From assembly GCF_030167925.1 (NCBI RefSeq), contig NZ_JASKUT010000001.1, forward strand, positions 744,001 through 808,000: a DNA stretch of 64,000 nucleotides, in the 5' to 3' direction. The stretch comes from Paenibacillus silviterrae (GTDB lineage Bacteria > Bacillota > Bacilli > Paenibacillales > NBRC-103111). Each line of letters starts with the position of its first letter. Positions within the stretch are counted from its first letter, which is position 1. A program made the position numbers and the translations under genes. A model generated the notes under the pieces. It was not told the DNA's origin, did not search any database, and was given only the letters and a program-made list of their open reading frames with translations. Positions 52,488-61,382 of this stretch are shown piece after piece.

Positions 52488-55400
52488 GTGGCGTTTCGAT
52501 TCGTGCTCGGAAGGGCAGGCAGCGGGAAGACGACATGGTGCCTGCAGGAAATCAAACGGAGGCTGGCGGAGCAGCCGGACGGGCGTCCGCTGATCTGGCT
52601 CGTGCCGGAGCAGGCCACGTCGCAAGCGGAGTATGCGTTGATCCAATCTCCGGAGCTTGGCGGCACATTAAGGGCACAGGTGCTCAGCTTCCGCAGGCTT
52701 GCCTGGCGGGTCATGCAGGAGGTCGGGGGCACTGCAAGACTGCCGATCGATGAAACCGGCAAAAAGCTGCTGCTTCACAGCATTTTACATAAACAGAAGG
52801 ACCGCTTACGATTATTCGACGCTTCAGCCGACCAGATGGGTTTTCTGGATAACCTGAATCAGCTGTTGACGGAATTCAAGCGGTATTGTGTCACGTCAGA
52901 CGGGTTGAAGCAGTACATAGAACAGCAGGAGACAAGGGGGGGCCTCGGCGGCAGGCATTTGAGAGACAAGCTGCACGATCTCCAATTGGTATACGGTGAA
53001 TTCGAACGGCAGCTTTCGAGACAATACCTCGATGGAGAGGATTACCTGGCGCTGCTGGCCCGGCAGCTGAAGGATTCATCATACGTACTTGGTGCGGAGT
53101 GCTGGATCGACGGCTTCCATGGCTTTACGCCTCAGGAGCTGGCGGTGGTGGAGCAGCTGGCGGTCCATTGCGAGAATGTATCGCTGACACTGTGCTTAAA
53201 CAGAGAGTACCGGGCCGGAGAGGAACCCCATGAGCTCGATCTGTTCCATCCGACGGCACGCACCATGATGAACCTGCATGCGAGATTGCAGGAGCTGGGA
53301 GCCCGAATGGACTCTTCCGTTCTTCTCGGCTCGGAGCCCCCTGCGAGGTTCGCCGACAGTCCTGCACTGGCGTATTTGGAGACGGCGTGGGAGCAGCGCG
53401 TGAAACGGCCTTATTCGGCCTCTTTCGAGGAACGGAGCAAGCCTTTCCCTGTTCGATTGTCTGCAGCGGTAAGCCGCCGGGCTGAGGCGGAAAGTGTAGC
53501 GAGGGATATCGTCCGGCTGGTGAGGGAGGACGGGCTGCGTTATCGCGATATTGCGGTCTCGGTAAGAAATATTGAAGCTTATGGAGATCTCCTGGCCGGC
53601 ACGTTTCAGGATTATGGAATTCCTCATTTTTTCGATCAGAAGCGCACCGTAATGCATCATCCGCTCGTTGAGCTGATCCGTTCCTCTCTGGAGGTCATTC
53701 AGCTGTACTGGAAGTATGATGCTGTATTTCGATGTGTCAAAACGGATTTCTTCCTGCCTCTCGGCAAGGATGCTTCGGAGGAGGTCATTATCGACCGTCA
53801 TGCGATGGATCAGCTGGAGAACTATGTGCTGGCCTTCGGGATTCAGGGCTCCAAATGGCTGTCCCCGGACGATTGGACGTATTCCTTGCGAGCTGACCTG
53901 GATTCTGACGGTACGAAAGGAAGCGCGGGGGAGGAAGCCTTTTTACGCAAAATCAATGCCTGCCGGAGACGGGTGACGAGACCGCTGCTGCGGATGCAGG
54001 AGAAGATGAAGGAGAGCAAGCGCGTAAGGGACCGCGTGGAGGCGCTCTACGAGCTTTTGGTGACGCTTCAAGTACCGGAAAGACTGGAGGCCTGGAGCCA
54101 GGAGGCGCTTCGCCAAGGGAAGCCCGAGAAGGCGAGAGAGCACGCTCAAGTGTGGGATCGTGTGATGGACATGCTGGATCAGCTGGTCGAGCTGATGGGG
54201 GAGGAGTCGTTGTCCACAGAGGTATTTGCCCGGCTGGTGGAAACCGGCATGGAGAGCATGAAGCTGGGGCTCGTTCCGCCGACCCTGGATCAAGTGCTGG
54301 TCGGCAGCATGGACCGTACCCGGTCGGGGCAAGTCAAGATCATGTTTGTGCTGGGGGTAAATGAAGGCGTGATGCCGGCCAAAATTACGGAGAACGGCGT
54401 CGTCTCCGAGCAGGAGCGGGAGCTGCTGGCAGCCTCCGGGCTGATGCTGGCCGAAAGCAGCAGACGCCGTTTGCTCGATGAGCCGTTCTTAATGTATTGC
54501 GCCTTCTGCACGCCCTCCCATGGGCTTTGGCTTAGCTACCCGCTGGCGGACGAGGAAGGGAAGACCCTCCTTCCGTCGGATGTGATCCGGCAGCTCAAGC
54601 GAATGTTTCCTACGGTAAAGGAAAGGCTGCTGGTCATCGAGCCGGGTGAAGAAGACAGCCTTACGGAGCACTTAAGCTATGTCGCCCATCCGGACAAAGC
54701 GCTTAGCCTATTAATTATGCAGCTGAAGCGTTGGATGTATGGAGAGCAAGTGAACGAGGTTTGGTGGTCGGTTTACAATTGGTTTGCCCGTCAGCCGGAA
54801 TATAGCGGAAGATTATCCCGCCTGTTACAGTCGCTGCTTTATACGAACGAAGAGGCGCCTCTTCGCGAGGAAACAAGCCGGGAGCTGTACGGAGAAACCA
54901 TCGAAACGAGCGTTTCCCGTATGGAACGATTCGTGCAATGTCCGTTCTCCCAATTTGTCTCTCACGGCTTGCGCCTTAAGGAGAGACAGCTGTTCCGGCT
55001 GGAGGCTCCGGATATCGGTCAGCTGTTCCATTCTGCGCTAAGCGGCTTCGCAGAGCAGGTGCTGCAGGAAGGGGTCGATTGGGGCGGATTGTCTGCACGC
55101 GAGTGCGAGGAGCGGGCAGCCTTAGTCATCGACATGCTCGCACCGAGGCTTCAGGGTGAAATTCTGCTGAGCTCGAAGAGGTACCATTATATCGCCCGAA
55201 AACTGAAGCAGGTCATCGGCAAAGCCGCAGCCATCCTCGGAGAGCATGAGCGGCGCGGACAATTCCGCCCGATTGGGCTTGAGGTCGGCTTCGGCAAGGG
55301 GCAGCCGATTCCGCCATTGGAATACGAGCTTCCCGGCGGAGTCAAGATGGAGCTTCGCGGCCGGATCGACCGCATTGACCGCGCGGATACGGAGCGGGGC

Positions 55401-56153
55401 ACGCTGCTGAGGGTGATCGATTACAAGTCGAGCTCCAAGGCTCTAAATCTTGCGGAGGTTTATCACGGCTTATCGCTGCAGATGCTGGCTTACCTGGACG
55501 TAGTACTGACCCATGCGCCGATCTGGCTCGGCAAGGAAGCGGAGCCTGCCGGCGTCTTGTACTTCCATGTACATAATCCCGTGTTGAATCAGAAGAACCG
55601 GCTGGAGGCCGAGGCGGTGGAGAAGGAGGTCAAGAAGCGCTTCAAGATGAAGGGCTTGCTTCGGGCCGATGCCGAGATCGTCAAGCTCATGGATAACGGG
55701 CTGGCAAACTCCAGCGGCTATTCGGAAATTTTGCCTGCGGCGCTCAAGACGGACGGCACCTTCTACAAGACCTCCTCAGTGGCGACGGAGGCGCAGTGGA
55801 ATACGGTTCGAAGTTATGTAAAAAAAACCATTCAAAGCATCGGCACCTCCATTACGGAGGGCCGAATCGATATCGCCCCTTACCGCATGGGGCCATCGGC
55901 AGCCTGCAACGGCTGCTCCTATCGACCGGTGTGCCAGTTTGACACACAGTTCGAAGGCAATGCTCATCGTCAGCTACCGGTGCTTGGAAAGGACCGGGTG
56001 TGGGAGCTGATGGAATCCCCTGCGGCCGGTCAGGTGAAGCCAATCCCATCGTCACCTCGGTTCCGGCCGGCGGGAAGAGCGGAGGACAAGCTTGCCGCGC
56101 TTCAAGTGACAATAGAAGATGAGGACCAAGCGAAGGAAGGAGGAGATGCATAG
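52488..56153 (+). CDS. addB: ATP-dependent helicase/deoxyribonuclease subunit B (AddB)
   Basis: 1221 residues. Walker A GRAGSGKTT (about 8-16). The iron-sulfur ligands are Cys818 (in QCPFSQF) and Cys1140, Cys1143, Cys1149 (CxxCx5C), matching the AddB 4Fe-4S pattern. The nuclease core is in RVIDYKSSSK. With AddA it resects double-strand breaks up to a Chi site for RecA loading. GTG 52488 follows GGAGGGG. One-base overlap with addA. Confidence 0.95.
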   Translation: MAFRFVLGRAGSGKTTWCLQEIKRRLAEQPDGRPLIWLVPEQATSQAEYALIQSPELGGTLRAQVLSFRRLAWRVMQEVGGTARLPIDETGKKLLLHSILHKQKDRLRLFDASADQMGFLDNLNQLLTEFKRYCVTSDGLKQYIEQQETRGGLGGRHLRDKLHDLQLVYGEFERQLSRQYLDGEDYLALLARQLKDSSYVLGAECWIDGFHGFTPQELAVVEQLAVHCENVSLTLCLNREYRAGEEPHELDLFHPTARTMMNLHARLQELGARMDSSVLLGSEPPARFADSPALAYLETAWEQRVKRPYSASFEERSKPFPVRLSAAVSRRAEAESVARDIVRLVREDGLRYRDIAVSVRNIEAYGDLLAGTFQDYGIPHFFDQKRTVMHHPLVELIRSSLEVIQLYWKYDAVFRCVKTDFFLPLGKDASEEVIIDRHAMDQLENYVLAFGIQGSKWLSPDDWTYSLRADLDSDGTKGSAGEEAFLRKINACRRRVTRPLLRMQEKMKESKRVRDRVEALYELLVTLQVPERLEAWSQEALRQGKPEKAREHAQVWDRVMDMLDQLVELMGEESLSTEVFARLVETGMESMKLGLVPPTLDQVLVGSMDRTRSGQVKIMFVLGVNEGVMPAKITENGVVSEQERELLAASGLMLAESSRRRLLDEPFLMYCAFCTPSHGLWLSYPLADEEGKTLLPSDVIRQLKRMFPTVKERLLVIEPGEEDSLTEHLSYVAHPDKALSLLIMQLKRWMYGEQVNEVWWSVYNWFARQPEYSGRLSRLLQSLLYTNEEAPLREETSRELYGETIETSVSRMERFVQCPFSQFVSHGLRLKERQLFRLEAPDIGQLFHSALSGFAEQVLQEGVDWGGLSARECEERAALVIDMLAPRLQGEILLSSKRYHYIARKLKQVIGKAAAILGEHERRGQFRPIGLEVGFGKGQPIPPLEYELPGGVKMELRGRIDRIDRADTERGTLLRVIDYKSSSKALNLAEVYHGLSLQMLAYLDVVLTHAPIWLGKEAEPAGVLYFHVHNPVLNQKNRLEAEAVEKEVKKRFKMKGLLRADAEIVKLMDNGLANSSGYSEILPAALKTDGTFYKTSSVATEAQWNTVRSYVKKTIQSIGTSITEGRIDIAPYRMGPSAACNGCSYRPVCQFDTQFEGNAHRQLPVLGKDRVWELMESPAAGQVKPIPSSPRFRPAGRAEDKLAALQVTIEDEDQAKEGGDA

Positions 56154-59100
56154 TGATCGATAGAATACCAAAGCCGGAGGGAAGCACCTGGACGGACGAC
56201 CAGTGGGACGCAATTACCCTCAGCGGGCATTCCATGCTGGTGGCCGCAGCCGCCGGTTCAGGCAAAACGGCGGTACTCGTAGAGCGGATTATCCGACGCA
56301 TATCGGATGAGCGAAATCCGATCGATGTGGACCGGCTGCTTGTTGCTACCTTCACGAAGGCGGCTGCAGCAGAAATGCGGCACCGGATCAGCGAAGCGCT
56401 TGAGAAAGCGCTGGCGGCGAATCAGGGCTCCGATCATTTGCGGCGGCAGCTTGCTCTGATCCATAGAGCCTCCATTACCACGCTGCACTCCTTTTGCCTT
56501 GAGGTGATCGGCCGGTACTACCAGCTTATTGGACTTGACCCCGGCTTCCGCATAGCGAACGAGACCGAGAGTGCACTGATGCGTCAGGATTTGCTTGAGG
56601 AGCTGCTGGAGGAACAGTACGGAGAGTCTGCCGAGGGGGATGCCTTCTGGCGGCTTGCCGATTGGTTTAACGGAGACAAGAGCGACGAAGCGCTGTTTCA
56701 GCTCATTCAAAGGCTTTATGATTATTCGCGAAGCCATCCGTTCCCGGATGAATGGCTTCGGGATATGGCAGGACTATTCACGCAAGGCTGGAATGAAGAG
56801 GAAAGTCCGTGGCTTCCGAGCCTCCGGGCATCCGTCAAGCTGGAGCTGGAGGGCATGCTTGCCGTGCTTCAGGAAGCGGTTCGCGTGACGAAGCAGCCTG
56901 GCGGACCGGAGCCTTATTCGGGCAACCTCGAGGATGACACGGCGGTTATCGAATATTTGCTGGAGATGGTATCCGGAGAGCATCGATGGGAGCTGCTCTA
57001 TAACGCCTTCCAGGGAGCGGGCTTCGGAAAGCTGAAGCCGTGCAAGGGCGATTATGATAAAGAGCTTCAGGAGCAGGTAAAGGATTTGCGCAATGAAGTG
57101 AAGGAAAGACTTGGCGCCATCAAGGAAGAGCTGTTCGGCAGAACGCCTCGGGAGCACGGAGAAGAGCTTCTCGCGATGGCTCCCTTGATGAATAAGCTGG
57201 TCGAGCTGGTCATTGAATTCGGGGAGAGGTACCGGAAGGCGAAATCGGCGAAGGGTTTGGTGGACTTTGCCGATTTGGAGCATTACTGCCTTCAAATACT
57301 TCGTTCAGCGGAGGCTTCCCCCGGGGAGCTGCTTCCTTCCCAAGCGGCTCAGGACTACAGGGATCAGTTTGTGGAGGTTTTGCTGGACGAATATCAGGAT
57401 ACGAATCGGGTGCAAGAGGCTATCGTAGAGCTGATTTCCCGTGCGGCTCCCGGGAACCGGTTCATGGTCGGCGATGTGAAGCAGAGCATTTACCGGTTCC
57501 GGCTAGCCGAGCCGGGATTATTTCAAGAGAAGTATAAAAGCTATGTTCCGGACGGTACGGAACCGGGCCAGAGAATCGATTTGGCGCGTAACTTCCGCAG
57601 CCGCAGACAGGTTGTCGACGGGACGAACTATATTTTCCGTCAGGTGATGAATGAAACCGTCGGCGAGATTGCCTATGACCGGGCGGCGGAGCTGGTATGC
57701 GGAGCAAGCTACCCGGAAGAGAGCGGATCAGACAATAAGCTGGCCGTGGAGCTCCTGCTGATTGACCGCTCGAATGCGGCAAACGTTCAAGAGGAGCCTG
57801 CGGTCTGGTCTGAGGAGGCGGAGGATTCGCCTGCGGAGGAAGGACCGAGTCTCGAGGAAGAAGCGAAGGAGCTGGCTGTCGTACAGCTCGAAGCGCGTAC
57901 GATTGCGCTGAACATTCGCCGGCTACTGGGGATGGACGGGCACCGGCCGTTTCAGGTATTTGATAAGTCCGTCAAGGGAATGCGCGATATCACATACCGG
58001 GATATGGTCATTCTTCTTCGGGCGACGCAAGCATGGGCTCCCGTGCTGATTGAGGAGCTGGCAGCTCAGGGAATTCCTGCGTATGCCGAGCTGAGTACGG
58101 GGTATTTTACCGCGATTGAAGTGCAGGTGCTGATGTCTTTGCTCAAAATTGTGGATAACCCTTATCAGGATATTCCGCTTGCCGGGGTGCTGCGCTCTCC
58201 CATCGTCGGATTGAGCGCCGAACAGCTGGCAAAGGTAAGGATTCGAAGCAGGCAAGGTGCCTTCTACGATGCGGTGCGTGCCTATGCCAGGAGCTCTGAG
58301 GACGACGGACCGGTGGATTCGCAGCTGCGGGAGAAGCTTGCCGCTTTCCTCGTTCAGCTGGCGGAGTGGCGAAGAGAGGCACAGCAAGGTCCGCTCGCGG
58401 ATTTGATATGGGGCATTTACCGCTCTACCGGTTATTTCGACTTTGTCGGGGGACTTCCGGGAGGGCAGCAGCGGCAAGCCAACTTACGGGCATTTTATGA
58501 CAGGGCGCGGCAGTATGAGGCAACCTCGTTCCGGGGTTTGTTCCGTTTTCTTCGCTTCGTGGAACGGATGCAGGCAGGAGGGAGCGATTTGGGGACGGCT
58601 CGCGCGCTCGGTGAGCAGGAGGACGTCGTAAGGATCATGACGATCCATAAGAGCAAAGGGTTGGAATTTCCGGTCGTTTTCGTGGCCGGACTGGCCAAGC
58701 AGTTCAACAACCGCGACTTGACAGACGCCTTCCTGCTGCACAAGGAGCTCGGCTTCGGGCCGAAATATATGGATTTGGATACCCGGGTCAGCTATCCGTC
58801 GCTGCCGTGGCTCGCCATCCAGCGCAAGATGAAGCTGGAGCTGCTTGCCGAGGAGATGCGCGTGCTGTATGTGGCATTGACCCGTGCGCGAGAGAAGCTT
58901 TACTTGATCGGCTCGGTAAAGGGGCTGGACAAAACGCTCCGGTCCTGGCTGCGCTTCATCGATCATGACCGGCAGGAGCTGCCCGATGATGCGCTCGCAT
59001 CCGCACGCTGTTACTTGGACTGGATCGGCCCGGCCGTCTTCCGTCATCCCGATGGAAAGCCGCTGCGCGATGCGGCGGGCTGCGGTTACCGGGCACAAGC

Positions 59101-60061
59101 GTTCCTGATGAATGAGCCCTCCCGCTGGCGCGTCGAGATTATCGGGACGGAAGTTTTCGCAGGTATGGCGGAAGCCGCCGGAACGATCGAGCGGAGCAAC
59201 GAGCGGCTGCAAACCATGCTCCGTCTGGAGCCGGTAGGCGAGACGGAGCGCTGGGAGCATGAGGTATGGCGCAGGCTGTCCTGGCAATACCGTGAGGAGC
59301 AGGCGACCAAGGTCCTGGCCAAGACATCGGTTACGGAGCTGAAGCGGCTGTCCGAGCATCATAAGCTCATGGAGCTGTTATCGGAGTCCGAGGGGACGGC
59401 GGAGGCCGTCTTTACGGAGGAGGGGCTGGCACTGCCCGGAGCCGGGCTCATCGATGCTGCAAGGTCGGGAGGTGCCGGCTATCGGCCGGCGATTGTTCGC
59501 AGACCTCGGTTTCTGGAGCAAACGAAGCTGAATGCGGCGGAGCGCGGAACGGTGTTTCATGCCGTCATGCAGCAGATGCCTCTGACCAAGACGCCGACGG
59601 AAGCGGATGTACACGAAGTGCTCGCGGGAATGGTGGCCCGTGAGCTGCTGACGGAATTACAAGCCGGCGTGGTGGAGCCGGCGGTCATCGTGTCTTTCTT
59701 CGAGAGCGAGCTCGGCAGACGCCTTCTTTCCTCATCGAAGGTGCATCGCGAGGTTCCTTTCAGCTATGGTCTTCCTGCCAAGGATGTATATGGGGCGGAA
59801 AGCTTGAAGAACTCGGAGCGGCTCGGCGATGAGATCATTATGCTCCAAGGGGTTATAGACTGCTTGTTCGAAGAGGATGCCGGGCTTGTTCTGCTGGATT
59901 TTAAGACGGATCATCTCAAAGGAAGCTCTCCTGCCGCAGTCGGCGAGAAATACCGGCTGCAGCTTGAGCTTTATGCGAGGGCGGTGGAGACGATCTGGAA
60001 GCGGCCGGTCGCGGCGAAATATATCTTTTTATTCGATGGGGCGCATGTGGTTCCATTGTAA
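56153..60061 (+). CDS. addA: ATP-dependent helicase/nuclease subunit A (AddA)
   Basis: 1302 residues. UvrD-type helicase with Walker A AAAGSGKTAVL (about 36-46), motif II LLDEYQDTN, MVGDVKQSIYRFR, and motif V IHKSKGLEFPVVFV; C-terminal RecB-type nuclease domain with LLDFKTDH (about 1247-1254). Starts on GTG overlapping the addB stop (TAGTG), so the subunits are probably made in equal amounts. AddAB is the Gram-positive counterpart of RecBCD. Confidence 0.95.
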   Translation: MIDRIPKPEGSTWTDDQWDAITLSGHSMLVAAAAGSGKTAVLVERIIRRISDERNPIDVDRLLVATFTKAAAAEMRHRISEALEKALAANQGSDHLRRQLALIHRASITTLHSFCLEVIGRYYQLIGLDPGFRIANETESALMRQDLLEELLEEQYGESAEGDAFWRLADWFNGDKSDEALFQLIQRLYDYSRSHPFPDEWLRDMAGLFTQGWNEEESPWLPSLRASVKLELEGMLAVLQEAVRVTKQPGGPEPYSGNLEDDTAVIEYLLEMVSGEHRWELLYNAFQGAGFGKLKPCKGDYDKELQEQVKDLRNEVKERLGAIKEELFGRTPREHGEELLAMAPLMNKLVELVIEFGERYRKAKSAKGLVDFADLEHYCLQILRSAEASPGELLPSQAAQDYRDQFVEVLLDEYQDTNRVQEAIVELISRAAPGNRFMVGDVKQSIYRFRLAEPGLFQEKYKSYVPDGTEPGQRIDLARNFRSRRQVVDGTNYIFRQVMNETVGEIAYDRAAELVCGASYPEESGSDNKLAVELLLIDRSNAANVQEEPAVWSEEAEDSPAEEGPSLEEEAKELAVVQLEARTIALNIRRLLGMDGHRPFQVFDKSVKGMRDITYRDMVILLRATQAWAPVLIEELAAQGIPAYAELSTGYFTAIEVQVLMSLLKIVDNPYQDIPLAGVLRSPIVGLSAEQLAKVRIRSRQGAFYDAVRAYARSSEDDGPVDSQLREKLAAFLVQLAEWRREAQQGPLADLIWGIYRSTGYFDFVGGLPGGQQRQANLRAFYDRARQYEATSFRGLFRFLRFVERMQAGGSDLGTARALGEQEDVVRIMTIHKSKGLEFPVVFVAGLAKQFNNRDLTDAFLLHKELGFGPKYMDLDTRVSYPSLPWLAIQRKMKLELLAEEMRVLYVALTRAREKLYLIGSVKGLDKTLRSWLRFIDHDRQELPDDALASARCYLDWIGPAVFRHPDGKPLRDAAGCGYRAQAFLMNEPSRWRVEIIGTEVFAGMAEAAGTIERSNERLQTMLRLEPVGETERWEHEVWRRLSWQYREEQATKVLAKTSVTELKRLSEHHKLMELLSESEGTAEAVFTEEGLALPGAGLIDAARSGGAGYRPAIVRRPRFLEQTKLNAAERGTVFHAVMQQMPLTKTPTEADVHEVLAGMVARELLTELQAGVVEPAVIVSFFESELGRRLLSSSKVHREVPFSYGLPAKDVYGAESLKNSERLGDEIIMLQGVIDCLFEEDAGLVLLDFKTDHLKGSSPAAVGEKYRLQLELYARAVETIWKRPVAAKYIFLFDGAHVVPL

Positions 60062-60089
60062 ATGCGGTTGAAGGAAAGGAAGAGGTGGC

Positions 60090-61262
60090 ATGCGAATACT
60101 GCATACGGCGGATTGGCATTTGGGCCGGACGCTGGAGGGAAGAAGCCGGCTGCCGGAGCAGGAGGCATTCGTGGATGAGCTGGCGGCGATCGTACGGGAC
60201 CAGCAGATCGATCTGGTCTTACTGGCTGGCGATGTGTACGATACGGTCAATCCTCCAGCCGCGGCGGAGCAATTATTCTATGACGCTTTGGCCAGGCTGG
60301 CGGATCAGGGAAAGCGTCCCGTCTATGTGATTGCCGGCAATCATGACCATCCCGACCGGCTGGCGGCGGCGGCTCCGCTGGCACTCAAGCTGGGAGTGAC
60401 CCTGGTCGGGCTGCCGGAGGCCCGCGTACACGAATCCGCGGTGTCTCGTACGGGAGAGAAGGCGGTGCTGTTTGCGCTGCCTTACCCGTCGGAGTCCCGG
60501 CTGAAGGAGCTGCTGACGGATTCGGCGGAGGAAGAGGTGCTGCGGGCGGCCTATTCGGAACGGGTGCGCCATATTTCGCTTGCGCAATCAGGGCACTTCC
60601 GTGCCGATACGGTCAACCTGCTCATGAGTCACCTGTACGTACTCGGAGGCAAAGAGGAGGAGTCCGAGCGTCCGATACAGGTCGGCGGCGCTTACACGGT
60701 GCATACGTCTGCATTATGCACAGGAGCGCAATATGTGGCTTTGGGCCATTTACATAGACCGCAATACATGAAGGCGGATACGATGATTCGCTACAGCGGG
60801 TCGCCGCTCGCCTACAGCTTCTCGGAAGCGGGCCAGGCCAAGTCGGTTTCGGTGGTGGAGCTGGCACCGGGAGGCGTGCCGCAGGTAGAGGAGATTTATT
60901 TGAGCAGCGGTCGGCCGCTCGTTCGCTGGACGGCCAAGGGGGGCCTTGCCGAGGTGCATCGCTGGCTGGAGGAAGGTCGCGATGCAAGGGCCTGGATTGA
61001 CTTGGAGCTGCACCTTCAGGAAACGATGTCCATGGAGCAGATTCATCAGCTTCGCGGCGCGCGGGAAGGGCTAGTCAACATCCGCCCGGTGTATCCTGAA
61101 ATGACATCGGAGCTGGCGGAGGCCGGCTCGTCCGCCAAGCTGCCGATGGATGAGCTGTTTCGGCGGTTTTATGTCAGACAGACCGGGGGAGCGGAGCCTG
61201 AGCCCGAACTGGTGAAGCTGTTCTTAGAGCTTCTGGAGGGAACGGAGGAAGAGGCGGGATGA
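60090..61262 (+). CDS. sbcD: Exonuclease SbcCD subunit D
   Basis: 390 residues, Mre11-type nuclease. Metallophosphoesterase motifs HTADWHLGR (residues 4-12), LAGDVYD, GNHDHPDR (about 89-96) and YVALGHLHRPQ (about 212) are intact. Works with SbcC to open hairpins and blocked DNA ends. ATG 60090 follows AGAGGTGG. Its TGA overlaps the ATG of a small ORF at 61259. Confidence 0.95.
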   Translation: MRILHTADWHLGRTLEGRSRLPEQEAFVDELAAIVRDQQIDLVLLAGDVYDTVNPPAAAEQLFYDALARLADQGKRPVYVIAGNHDHPDRLAAAAPLALKLGVTLVGLPEARVHESAVSRTGEKAVLFALPYPSESRLKELLTDSAEEEVLRAAYSERVRHISLAQSGHFRADTVNLLMSHLYVLGGKEEESERPIQVGGAYTVHTSALCTGAQYVALGHLHRPQYMKADTMIRYSGSPLAYSFSEAGQAKSVSVVELAPGGVPQVEEIYLSSGRPLVRWTAKGGLAEVHRWLEEGRDARAWIDLELHLQETMSMEQIHQLRGAREGLVNIRPVYPEMTSELAEAGSSAKLPMDELFRRFYVRQTGGAEPEPELVKLFLELLEGTEEEAG

Positions 61263-61375
61263 GCGCCGCGCTTCGAAGGAAAGAGTTGCACAGGCTGCTG
61301 AGCCCGCAGCGATCATCTCTTGACGCTATAAGAAGCAGGGTAGGAAAAGCATGTTACAGATGGAAGGGAGAGTGA
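61259..61375 (+). CDS. Small basic ORF translationally coupled to sbcD
   Basis: 38 codons starting MSAALRRKELHRLLS in an ATGA overlap with the sbcD stop and ending just before sbcC. The product is strongly basic, without recognised domain. It could be a real small protein or merely a coupling device that brings ribosomes to the sbcC start 8 bases after its stop. Confidence 0.35.
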   Translation: MSAALRRKELHRLLSPQRSSLDAIRSRVGKACYRWKGE

Positions 61376-61382
61376 TTGGGCG

